The notes below the pieces were generated by a model, which was given only the letters and a program-made list of their open reading frames with translations, was not told where the DNA came from and did no database searches. This document shows, piece after piece, positions 11,401 through 42,349 of a stretch of 64,000 nucleotides of DNA. The position numbers were made by a program, and so were the translations under genes. How positions within the stretch are numbered: position 1 is the first letter of the stretch; the number at the start of each line of letters is the position of its first letter. Source of the DNA: Argopecten irradians (taxonomy: Eukaryota > Mollusca > Bivalvia > Pectinida > Pectinidae); NCBI RefSeq assembly GCF_041381155.1, contig NC_091135.1:53891997-53955996 (forward strand). The letters are read 5' to 3'.

Positions 11401-14400
11401 AAATGAATAATTATCTCCCTAAATGTTAGTTTACGTTTCGATAAGTATGGAAATGTATTGATTAAACAAACACGAATGAAAGGTTCATTTTAAGGATGTA
11501 TCATTTAGTAGAAATCTTTCTAAGCATTTTTTTTTCTTTAAAAAATATGAACATTAATTTATTGAATTTCATACCTACATTACAGATATTCTTAAATCAA
11601 TCCCCAAATAGGTGATTAATTATAACATTGAAAGCGAAATTTTATTATTTTGATTTATTTAAAATAATTCTGATTTTTTTTGGCTGTAAAAATGCCTGTG
11701 CACTGACAGCACTTATATTAAAAATGTGTTGATTTTTTTAAAATCCTAATATTATTGTTGATTTTTTTTTTAAATCCTAATATTATTAGTATTATTTAAT
11801 GGATAAATCATATTTCTTAAAATCGTAATTTGTTGAGGTTTGGAACTTGAAAAAGAAAACTATGTGTTAATTTTCATTTTCTTGGTGTTTAATGTTGAAA
11901 AATATGAACGAAAATCCGGAATTTATTGACTTCCGGTTCAGATATTAGTGTTGACTTCTACCCAAAACAAACCAAAATGGCGGCTGAGCCATGTGCTCAG
12001 TCGATCTTGTCTGCTTTGCATTCAAAGACACAGTAAGTAAAATGGTTTTGATTGATATATGTGACAATGATTTTCACACCTTGTTTTGTTCTTTGTGATG
12101 ATTTTATTGTCAACTAAGCTTACCAAGCTGTAACAAGCTTCCAGGTGAACGGCTAGACGATCACCGGTAGAGTAACAGTGTTGTGTAAACAAACCGACAT
12201 GGGTCACTGCCTCTGGTAATTGACAGCTTACATGCTAGCCTACCAAGTCATGACACTAATTAATAAACAACCTGGACTGTAATTTACCTGGATCAGACCA
12301 ATTTCTACCTGTACAACTTATGATATTATGGGTGAACAGTACTGAACACATGGCTTCAATTTTTGAATGGGCGATTTTTCTGTCGCCAAAAAAATCGCCA
12401 AAGTCATAATTTTATCGCCAATGAAATATTTTTTTCGCAAAATGCGACATTGGCGACCGCTGGCGTGAACCCTGATTAGTATTATACACATCCTATCAGG
12501 TTTCTATGGCTGTATCTCTGTAAGTACAGTATCAGTGTTATACACTTCTTAGGTTATATGGCTGTAGGTTCAATAAATTTACATACTATTAACAGCCAGT
12601 GAAGGCGGCCTCCCCTGTGGGAAACGTGATGAGGTGTGAGAATGTCTATGGTTTTACACCCTATTAACAGCCAGTGAAAGCGGCCTCCCCTGTGGGATAT
12701 GTGATGAGGTGTGTGAATGTCTATGATTTTACATCCTATTAACAGCCAGTGAAGGGGGCCTTCCATGTGTGAATGTCTATGGTTTTACATCCTATTAACA
12801 GCCAGTGAAGGGGGCCTTCCATGTGTGAATGTCTATGGTTTTACACCCTATTAACAGCCAGTGAAAGCGGCCTCCCCTGTGGGATATGTGATGAGGTGTG
12901 TGAATGTCTATGATTTTACATCCTATTAACAGCCAGTGAAAGGGGCCTCCCCTGTGCGAATGTCTATGGTTTTACATCCTATTAACAGCCAGTGAAGGGG
13001 GCCTTCCATGTGTGAATGTCTATAGTTTTACATCCTATTAACAGACAGTGAAAGGGGCCTCCCCTGTGCGAATGTCTATGGTTTTACATCCTATTAACAG
13101 CCAGTGAAAGGGGCCTCCCCTGTGCGAATGTCTATGATTTTACATCCTATTAACAGCCAATGAAGGGGGCCTTCCATGTGGGCAATGTGATGAGGTGTGT
13201 GAATGTCTATGATTTTACATCCTATTAACAGCCTGTGAAGGCGGCCTTCCATGTGTGAATGTCTATAGTTTTATATCCTATTAACAGCCAGTGAAAGAGG
13301 CCTCCCCTGTGTGAATGTCTATGGTTTTACATCCTATTAACAGCCAATGAAGGGGGCCTTCCACGTGTGAATGTCTATAGTTTTATATCCTATTAACAGC
13401 CAGTGTAGGCGGGGTTCCATGTGTGAATGTCTATAGTTTTACATCCTATTAACAGACAGTGAAGGGGGCCTTCCCTGTGGAAAATGTCTATGGTTTTATA
13501 TCATATTAACAGCCAATGAAAGGGGCCTTCCATGTGGGAATGTCAATAGTTTTATATCCTATTAACAGCTAGTGAAGGGGGCCTTCCATGTGTGAATGTC
13601 TATAGTTTTATATCCTATTAACAGCCAGTGAAGGGGGCCTTCCATGTGTGGTTTTACATCCTATTAACAGCCAGCAAAGGCAGCCTTCCATGTGAGCAAT
13701 GTGATGTGGTGTGTGAATGTCTATGGTTTTACATCCTATTAACAGCCGGTGAAGGCGGCCTCCCCTGTGGGAAATGTGATGAGGTGTGTGAATGTCTATA
13801 GTTTTATATCCTATCAACAGCCAGTGAAGGTTGCCTCCCCTGCGGAAAATGTGATGAGGTGTGTGAATGTCTATGATTTTTACATCCTATTAACAGCCAA
13901 TGAAGGGGGCCTTCCATGTGTGAATGTCTATAGTTTTACATCCTATTAACAGCCAGTGAAGGCAGCCTCCCCTGTGGGAAATGTGATGAGGTGTGTGAAT
14001 GTCTATGATTTTTACATCCTATTAACAGCTAATGAAGGGGGCCTTCCATGTGTGAATGTCTATAGTTTTACATCCTATTAACAGCCAGTGAAGGGGGCCT
14101 TCCATGTGTGAATGTCTATAGTTTTACATCCTATTAACAGCCAGTGAAACAGCCAGTGAAGGGGGCCTTCCATGTGTGAATGTCTATAGTTTTACATCCT
14201 ATTAACAGCCAGTGAAGGGGGCCTTCCATGTGTGAATGTCTATAGTTTTACATCCTATTAACAGCCAGTGAAGGGGGCCTTCCCTGTGGGCAATGTCTAT
14301 GGTTTTAAATACTATTAACAGCCAGTGAAGGCGGCCTTGATCACGTTTATAGCAATACATACAATGACAAGAGATCCCAGAGGGATCTTGGCGCCCACCA

Positions 14401-17400
14401 AAGAATGATCTATATCTGACAAAGGAAAGATGGATCTTTTCTCTACTTTTTAAACTTTTCAAACATACTACATATAAAATTTTGCTTCAGTGCCTTTTGA
14501 GAAATAGCGGTAACAAACTTCAACTATCAAAATCCAAGATGACTCCTTGGTGGCCATCTTGTTGATCAATCGGTCCCAAATCACAATATGCACAACTAGG
14601 GCCCTAGGGGAACCTACATATGAATTTTGAGACAGATCCCTTCAGTACTTTCTGACAAATAGCGATAACAAACTTTGAATAACAAAATCCAAGATGGCTG
14701 CCTGGCGGCCATCTTGTTAACCGATCGGTCCCAAAATGCAATATGCACAACAAGGTCCCTAGGGGAACCTACATATGAAATTTGAGACAGATCCCTTCAG
14801 TACTATCTGAGAAATAGCCATAACAAACTTTAACTATCGAAATCCAAGATGGCGGCCTGGCAGCCATCTTGTTCACCGATCGGTCCCAAAATGCAATATA
14901 CACAACTAGGTCCCTAGGGGAACTTACATATGAATTTTGAGACAGATCCCTTCAGTACTATCTGAGAAATAGCCATAACAAACTTTGAATAACAAAATCC
15001 AAGATGGCGGCCTGGCAGCCATCTTGTTCACCGATTGGTCCAAAAATGCAATATGCACAACAAGGTCCCTAGGGGAACCTACATATGAAATTTGAGACAG
15101 ATCCCTTCAGTACTATCTGAGAAATAGCTATAACAAACTTTAACTATCGAAATCCAAGATGGCGGCCTGGCAGCCATCTTGTTCACCGATCGGTCCCAAA
15201 ATGCAATATACACAACTAGGTCCCTAGGGGAACCTATATATGAAATTTGAAACAGATCCCTTCAGTACTATCTGAGAAATAGCCATAACAAACTTTAACT
15301 ATCGAAATCCAAGATGGCTGCCTGGCGGCCATCTTGTTTTTCCGATCAGCCTCAAAATCTGTATGGCACAACTAGGGACCAAGGGTAACCTACATGTGAA
15401 GTTTGAACAAAATCCCTTCAGTAGTTCTCAAGAAATATCGATAACAAACTTCAACTGCCAAAATCAAAGATGGCTGCCTGGGGGCCATCTTGTTTTTCCG
15501 ATCAGCCTCAAAATCTGTATGGCACAACTAGGGACCAAGGGTACCCTCCATGTGAAGTTTGAACAAAATCCCTTCATCAGTTCTCAAGAAATATTGATAA
15601 CAAACTTCAACTGCCAAAATCAAAGATGGCTGCCTGGCGGCCATCTTGTTTTTTCCGATCAGCCTCAAAATCTGTATGGCACAACTAGGGACCAAGGCTA
15701 ACTTCCATGTGAAGTTTGAACAAAATCCCTTCAGTAGTTCTCAAGAAATATCGATAACAAAATTCAACTGCCAAAATCAAAGATGGCTGCCTGGCGGCCA
15801 TCTTGTTTTTCCGATCAGCCTCAAAATCTGTATGGCACAAATATGGAGCAAGGGGACCCTCCATGTGAAGTTTGAACAAAATCCCTGCAGCAGTTTTTAA
15901 GAAATAGTGATAACAATTATTGTTTACGGACGGACGACAGACGACGGACCACGGACGCAGGACGATTTGAATAGCCCACCATCTGATGATGGTGGGCTAA
16001 AAATGAAAGTCTGCCGTTTCCACTCACTTCTGATTCTGGTTGAAAGTCAAAGGTATCCTGTCCTGGTCCTCTCATTGAGTTGAGGATTTTCTGTTTCTCT
16101 CTTTCCCATTCATTCTCCATACATTCCCAGTGTCTCCTTTCCGTCTCCTCAAAGGTCTGAAATCAAATTGGGGCAAAATTCCTTCGGATTAATTATTTAT
16201 CTAGACTTGGCCAATCAGACTTATTAGTACTATTTCTTAATTTTGGGGTCTAGAATATAATTATGGCAAATGGATCATTTAAGTCTTGAAATTGCCCATA
16301 GGAAATCATAAATGAAGCTTTAAAATACCTCTAAATTAAAGTTTCCTTTATTTTCAACATAAAATGTTTTCCTTTGAAGAATATCTGGTCCTGAAGTTTC
16401 TGCTCAGATATAATTAAGCTATTTAAGGATACCATGTAATGATGTTAATCCATAAAACATATTTTCCAATGTGAATCAAAAAATAACTACAATGTAAATA
16501 AATTTCTCACATTTCTCCTGGTCTGTTCAATAATTGCAAGTAGTGCATTTTCTCTTTCATTTCTCAAGAAACCCTGAAAAATAAATAACTTTGAATAAAA
16601 CACTCACAAAATAAGGTACCTAAAGTACCAAATGACATCATCATGGTATTTCTGTTATAACATGATATGGCTCAAAAGAGGTCCAGCTAGGATGTGAAGT
16701 GCTCGGCAAAACAAAAATGCATTTTTACATGTGACATCCTTATCTAGGGCATGTGCATGTACATGACATTGCCATTTGTGTCTGCATTACAGATAGTAGT
16801 TAAAATAAGTTAAAATTCTAGTTTGAATAGTATGTGTATAGAACTGTATACCTCTATGTCTGTATCACTAATGGGTTCTAATGGCTCATAAGACTTGGCA
16901 ACACTCAGACTTTCCAGTTTCTGGGCTGTCCTTGGCACATCATATCCCTTTGTTCCCAGGAGAATAGAGCTACAAAATATTCCATTCATTAAAAGTGTTT
17001 TACTTGAAATCTGTACAAGTCAAATTTGATGGGATTGCTGAAACTACAAAACAGTTCTAACATTTTTTTACGTGAAAAAGGGTAAAACATCTATCAACTA
17101 ATTATAAAATTTCTGAAATATAGATTCCATAATTAGATACCACAGGTATTGAGCAACAAAATTATGAATTCAATATCTTCAACATACACTCAGTCTGGAT
17201 AACACTAGCTAACTGGGTACTTACGCCTTGACGTCTGTAGAATCCTGACTGATTGGTGCCACTTTAGACAGGAGTCTTTGTCCTGCCTCCAGGATTTGTG
17301 TAAGGTTACGCGACACTCGCGGCAAGTCAGTACCACTCTCCATCTCAGCAGTAAGCTGCTCAGCCTGCTGCTGCAGGTCCCCAAAGTCATTTCCATCCTC

Positions 17401-17412
17401 ATCCATATTCAT
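8474..17412 (-). CDS. NUP93: Nuclear pore protein NUP93, exons 1-9 (C-terminus missing)
   Basis: Exons in transcription order: 17225-17412, 16852-16969, 16511-16573, 16028-16156, 11193-11267, 10451-10543, 9981-10120, 8959-9088, 8474-8571. All borders are AG/GT and every phase joins in frame. The start ATG at 17412 opens the reading [12 protein letters not shown], closely matching vertebrate NUP93 (the ELLQQAEQLAAE region). Later matches include the [32 protein letters not shown] and [16 protein letters not shown] regions and [19 protein letters not shown]93 is a scaffold subunit of the inner ring of the nuclear pore; its N-terminal region binds NUP62-complex proteins and its C-terminal part is alpha-helical solenoid. 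About 344 codons are present of roughly 820 in the family. The rest should follow exon 9, but the 10-N gap and duplicated block interrupt it. Intron 4 is bloated by satellites, and exon 8 has an acceptor-bearing minisatellite at its 5' edge. Confidence 0.95.
9052..9776. repeat. 49-bp minisatellite made from the NUP93 exon 8 splice acceptor
   Basis: About 14 units of 49 bp run from the first bases of exon 8 into intron 7. On the minus strand each unit contains TTATTTCTCATTACAG followed by GTACACAAAGTATATYACC, the end of the intron and the first codons of the exon. The exon-proximal unit is the one whose reading ([17 protein letters not shown] across the splice) aligns with vertebrate NUP93 (LEQSYKNYTLVTVFGNL). 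Variants include TTTGAAAATACC and CATAAATAG forms. The last units near 9720-9776 are decayed. Confidence 0.95.
9914..9970 (-). repeat. Degenerate copy of the NUP93 exon 7 end
   Basis: This resembles bases 9982-10034, the coding end of exon 7, with substitutions and an in-frame stop in the copied reading. It lies immediately downstream of the exon 7 donor on the minus strand. It appears to be a partial local duplication of the exon-intron border. Confidence 0.6.
11287..12474. mobile_element. Non-autonomous DNA transposon, ATTAG flanks
   Basis: The ends CAGGGTTCACACCAGC and GCTGGCGTGAACCCTG are inverted repeats. Direct ATTAG lies on both sides (11282-11286 and 12475-12479). Subterminal DNA on both arms is rich in TCGCCAAA motifs. 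The CAGGG start resembles hAT ends, but hAT elements make 8-bp target duplications and I see only 5 bp, so the superfamily is uncertain. No transposase reading frame is present. It sits in NUP93 intron 4. Confidence 0.75.
12585..14335. repeat. 55/74-bp satellite in NUP93 intron 4
   Basis: This tandem array is built on CCTATTAACAGCCAGTGAAG, followed by GGGGGCCTTCCATGTGTGAA in short units (about 55 bp) or GCGGCCTCCCCTGTGGGAAA plus TGTGATGAGGTGTG in long units (about 74 bp). The two forms alternate irregularly. The array leads directly into the next satellite at TTGATCACGTTTATAGC. No coding sequence is recognised; small open frames follow the repeat. Confidence 0.9.
14336..15998. repeat. 155-bp satellite element with hairpin end
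   Basis: Units are spaced 155-157 bp (AAGAT at 14846, 15001, 15156, 15311, 15467, 15623, 15780). Each holds CCAAGATGGC and GCCATCTTG facing each other. The right end is a GACGGACGACAGACG-rich tract (about 15929-15963), then GAATAG, then the hairpin AGCCCACCATC/GATGGTGGGCT (15973-15998), followed by AAAA. This tandem-core plus hairpin architecture resembles Helentron-derived non-autonomous elements of molluscs, as an inference from structure only. Confidence 0.8.
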
Positions 17413-17629
17413 GATAGGCTACAACTATCAACCAATCATAAAATTATACATTTACAGCCATCATCATAATTGGCTACAATCATAAGATACATTTTACATT
17501 TATTGCAAATATCATCATCATCATCATCATCATGACTACAGTTTGATGCCATAATAAACAAAACAGTGTTACTGATACTACAAACTAGATGTGATGGTGT
17601 GTACCCCTGGATGACTGTAGATTTTTAAC

Positions 17630-17710
17630 AGATGGCCGTCATCAAAGCAATGATTCCATCCTATTAACCTAGATGGCCGTCATCAAAGCTGTGATTCCAT
17701 CCTATTGCCC
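17630..17710. repeat. 41-bp direct duplication
   Basis: Two adjacent units begin AGATGGCCGTCATCAAAGC at 17630 and 17671 and both include TGATTCCATCCTATT. A short CAT-triplet run (17515-17533) lies just upstream. Both are in the 5' flank of NUP93, about 100-300 bp from its start codon. Confidence 0.85.
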
Positions 17711-17769
17711 AAAGTGTTTTGGTACAAAGTTGTTTCTTTACTTGCAGAAGTCGTCTTGTTACTTTTATA

Positions 17770-18965
17770 CAGTGGACCCTTGATAATCCGGACACCTTGG
17801 TTCCCAGCCTAAACCGTCCGGATTACGAGTTTTCCGGACTGCCGAATTCTGTGTTCTTAGTCAATTAAATTGTCATGTACGAGTTACGCCCCTTGACCTT
17901 GTAATCGATGATAGGCTTTTATGTAACATACGTGTATTATAATTAATACTTCCTTTGTTATATTGTATAGGTATTCTTATATCATTACGTTAAGAATATT
18001 AAATAAACGTATTTCTTTTTCAAAATACGAAACATAAAGCCGTCGTTAATTGTGTACTATGTATGCATATAACTATGTATCCCACTCTTGATCTGTTGTA
18101 CGGCAAATTGCCTAACCAAGGATCAATATCATCTACGTTCTTGGCATAAAAAACTATGATAACAAATAGTTGTGAACATTTTATGAACTCATATAATTGT
18201 TATTTTGTATAATGTGTGTTTTTAATAACCATTTCAACAAGTCTTTGCTTTCTGACTTACAGACGTGTGTAACAACCACGCGCCCGTTCACGTCTAACTT
18301 CGTGCACAATGTCACACACGTGTAAATGGCATGTGCCGTAGCCTTTATATCTTATACCACAGACGATGAATTCGAATAGATTCACATACATTTAAAATTC
18401 TTATTAATTTTGTGAGTATTATCTCACTTTATTGTATCTGATACTCATAGCGATATATTCTGCATGCGAAACAAGTAAGGTATCTACAACATACGTACCC
18501 ATACTCAAACTCAAACTGCATGTTTAAAAGCGTGTGGCTAAAAATATATTGCGTATCTCAATTACAAGTAAAAACACTGAAGTTTGATCTCCTATAGAAA
18601 ACCAATGAACCGTTACATGACTGCATGTACCCGTATGATAGGTGTTCAGGTAAACGCCCGTGGCTATGACCTGGCAGTCGTTGTTATGACAACACACACT
18701 AACTAGTGCTATTTGGCAGTGTATATTTTACACATGACTGTAGCTGGCCTTGGATTTTCTCGCCACGTGGCGACAACAAATTGTCCGGATTATTGCGAGA
18801 ATTTATTAACGAAAATTACATTCTGTTCTCAAAATGGAGCTCCGGATTCAGAATATGAATTTCCGGACAAGTGAGTATAAATAACGTTACAGATCTTCCC
18901 TGACATTTCCGTCCAGATTGTGAGTTTTCCGGACTATCAGTGTCCGGATTATCGCGGGTGCACTG
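17770..18965. mobile_element. Pogo/Tigger-like MITE
   Basis: The ends CAGTGGACCCTTGATAATCC and, inverted, CAGTGCACCCGCGATAATCC are flanked by TA on both sides (17768-17769 and 18966-18967). TA target sites and CAGT...GATAATCCGGAC-type ends are characteristic of the pogo/Tigger branch of Tc1/mariner. TCCGGAC motifs recur inside both ends. The 1.2-kb interior has no DDE transposase reading frame, so it is non-autonomous. Confidence 0.8.
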
Positions 18966-18974
18966 TATTAAAAC

Positions 18975-20147
18975 TCAACTTCACTAGCCAAGGGTATTTG
19001 ATCTGATACTCTACCTGCAACCCTTTGCGGATGTTGTGTCAAAATTGGATTTCCAGCTTTCAAATTCTGATTGGATGGGTCTAGGTTCAGGCGACCAATG
19101 AAAATATTTTTTTATTATAAACAATTTTTTTATGTCAACAAAACTTAATCGAAGTGATAGTATTGACCTACATTTGTAGATTGAATTTGAAGCCTACCAT
19201 GACCGTCAACGACAGCTCCAAGCGGAGCCATATTTACTATTTAGTTAATTATTAAATGTTTTAGACCAGCTAGATGAAGTACATGGATACTTTGCTCTTT
19301 AAACAGATTGGATAAGTAAATAGGTGCATGGTTTCTGTTTCTCAAAGTTAAACAAATCATGCAAAGATAAACTGTGATCTCCTGACAAAATTGGACATTG
19401 AAGCAAAGCATGAAACATAAAAACCGGTGTTCAAACTGACAAATGAATCACAAACATGTTTATATTTGGTATTTTGAATCTGTCGTAATCAACATGTGCA
19501 TTTTAAAGGGCGCTGCCATTTTTCAATCCATACAACAATGATACAAGCTTTTTCATTGGTTGCTTATTACGAAAATGGAAGGGACTCAACTGCGTTGATC
19601 CACCAGGTGGCAGTGTGAGGAAATGTTACTTATGACATGACAAAGGGATTGATCTAGCTCTGATTTATTACCGTTTATGGGTAATTTCCCCTCAAGGAAT
19701 GAATTCCCCTCTGGCCTAAAATTCCCCTGAAGATTTTAAAAATTCCCCATTCGAAGCTAAATAATGACTGTTTTTATAACACAATTTCCCCTGTGACTTA
19801 TTTTTCATTAATTCTTAGACTTTTGTTTGCAAATTTCTTCATATTTATCATACAGCTACTGCATATTTTATGATAAACTCAAATTTTTCATTATTGAGCT
19901 GAAAATTTTGCTTTAGTAAATCTAAAAATAAAATTAGTTGCAATTGTTTTACAGTACTTTTTCATCAAAATGAATATATTTTTGGACCAAAATAAGAAGA
20001 TTCAATTTCCCCTATATTTCTCCAAACATTTCCCCTATTTTGAAAAAAGGGTAGTTTTACCCAAAAACCTAGAGTGTTCCCTGTGACATATGCCAAGGGT
20101 TCAGTATCTTAGATACTGTACCCTTGGCTAACGAAGTCGGAAGTTGA
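18975..20147. mobile_element. TIR element of the TAGCCAAGGGTA family
   Basis: The left end TCAACTTCACTAGCCAAGGG pairs with the right end, which reads TCAACTTCCGACTTCG then TTAGCCAAGGG on the minus strand. The right end also contains a small internal palindrome (AGTATCTTAGATACTG). A compact hairpin form of the same family is at 47885-47968. The interior is AT-rich and has no recognised coding sequence. Confidence 0.6.
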
Positions 20148-20338
20148 TTAAAACTGTGTGAAAACTATAAGTAATTGTTAAAATCAGTATACACATTGTG
20201 TTTACAAATTCAGCCTAAAGCTTTTTTTTAATAGTTGAAATAGACACCTCAGTATCACAACAATCAAAATCCTATTTTCAGTTAATTTTATTCCATGAAC
20301 CTTTGAATCTGACATGTATCCCAACAAAAACAGAATCC

Positions 20339-22036
20339 CAGTTAAAACGGCCCCACTGTTAAAACGGCCCCAGTCAGAACGGCCCCACTGCAATAACGGC
20401 CCCAGTCAAAACGGCCCCGTCACAAGAAATGTTTAAAAAAGGAACACATGTTTATTTCAGCTTATATTCAGCGTTGATTTTGTTTATTTTATTTATAAGA
20501 ATTTATATATTGTCTTGTACATTATAATGATAGAAAAATACGAAACACGGCACCCAAGGACGTATATGAGACATATAAATCCTTGACGGCACTAATTTGT
20601 AACTAATCATTTCATTATACATGTAGAATTTATGCCTAAATATTCTACAATGCTTATTAGAAAACCATTTTTTTTGTCCGATATTCCAACATGTTTAAGT
20701 TGGTTCAATTACTTAATGCTCAATTACTTAATGCACAAAATATAAAAGAATAAAATAATCTTTGTAACTATATTTCATTAGCCCTAGAAAAGAACATTAC
20801 TGTAATTAAGATTAAGACCAAGTTTTGTGCTCTCTTTCTCTACTACAATACATTTCAATTTTATGAAGAATGTATGTTTTTATCAAAGTTGTGTGAGTGT
20901 GGCGTATATCGTCACTGTAAACCCAAAGCAAATAGAGAATCTGAACCCATAACAAGTTATGATTGACAGTTGTCACCACAAGATGAATTAGCCGTGGTCG
21001 TGTAATTATATGGTAATTATATAGTGTATACGGTGTAATTGTAAAGGCGCTGATATCCCCACAAAATTACGGTAAACTGTACGGGAAAGAACAAATCAAA
21101 TCATGAATATTAGTAAATCAATACATGTCTATATATAAAGGATACAATTCAATTCTGCCTCATACATTCTGTTGGTCTCATGTAAAACTCAAGCCGTTCT
21201 CTTCGAAATTTCAGTGCATGTAATCATAATTCACATAATTAAAACTTATTTTAACGTCTTTCATAACTAAGAACAAACATTTGCTCAAATTCACTAAATT
21301 TTTGACACATGTACATTTGATTTCTAATAGTTTAACAAAATGTTTTCACATACTATCATTTGGACGTTTTCTATTTAATTAATGAGAAAGATAATCTATT
21401 TCTTGTAATTTCTTAGATACTGATATGTGAGCTACATGTAATTCGTTTTGTAAGATAATGTTACAAGCAAAACTTACCACATATTTTACAGTGAACATTT
21501 AGCAGACAAATGTATATAATCAACAACACACTGAACATATTGAAAAAATTTGCAATTATTAAAGATTTGAATATATTTATTACTTTAACTGCATTCTCAA
21601 TATTTTCCGTTTGTCAAAATATCAAAAACTCCTACTAAACAAGTACAAGTAATTTCCCAGTTAAATGCTAGCACTTCCCTTTACAACAATATCTTCGTCT
21701 CAACCATACGTGAATCGACGAGAAATCAATACTAAAAGTATTTTGAAGACATTTCAAATTGATTTCTTACTTGAATATTAGATCTATCAAACGCTGCTAG
21801 AGATCGTGAACGTAAAAAAAATCATCATTTGAAACATCATTTACTTGTATATGTAGGTATACAGTATTAACCTAACCAACCATCTTTAATAATATAGACA
21901 ACAAACATGTTCATTCATTTAAATTTACTTTTAATTAATCTCAATGTGTTCCGTCATAAACTTTGTCTTATATCTGCCTACATAAAAGTGAGGCCGTTTC
22001 GACTGGGGCCGTTATTGCAGTGGGGCCGTTTTAACC
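20339..22036. mobile_element. Foldback element with ACGGCCCC-repeat ends
   Basis: The left end has six tandem units of about 16 bp (GTTAAAACGGCCCCACT and variants, 20341-20428). The right end has three inverted units (about 21990-22036). On the minus strand the right end reads GGTTAAAACGGCCCC, then ACTGCAATAACGGCCCC, matching units of the left end. The 1.55-kb middle is AT-rich and shows no protein. Terminal inverted repeats themselves made of tandem repeats are the hallmark of foldback-type elements. Confidence 0.7.
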
Positions 22037-42286
<20,250 letters not shown>

Positions 42287-42342
42287 TTAGAAGGAAAAAA
42301 GGGAAGGGTGCACATGTTTTAAAAACTGAAAGTTATATTTTA

Positions 42343-42348
42343 AATAAA
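42343..42348 (+). terminator. Likely DUS2 polyadenylation signal
   Basis: AATAAA lies 57 bp after the DUS2 stop codon. The cleavage site was not determined. Later AATAAA-like words exist, so the 3' UTR could be longer. Confidence 0.55.
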
Positions 42349-42349
42349 C

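Noticed and set aside
12585..14335. Regular repeats with variable spacers, considered as a CRISPR-like array
   Set aside because: The spacers are themselves repeated and the context is a eukaryotic intron; this is an ordinary satellite.
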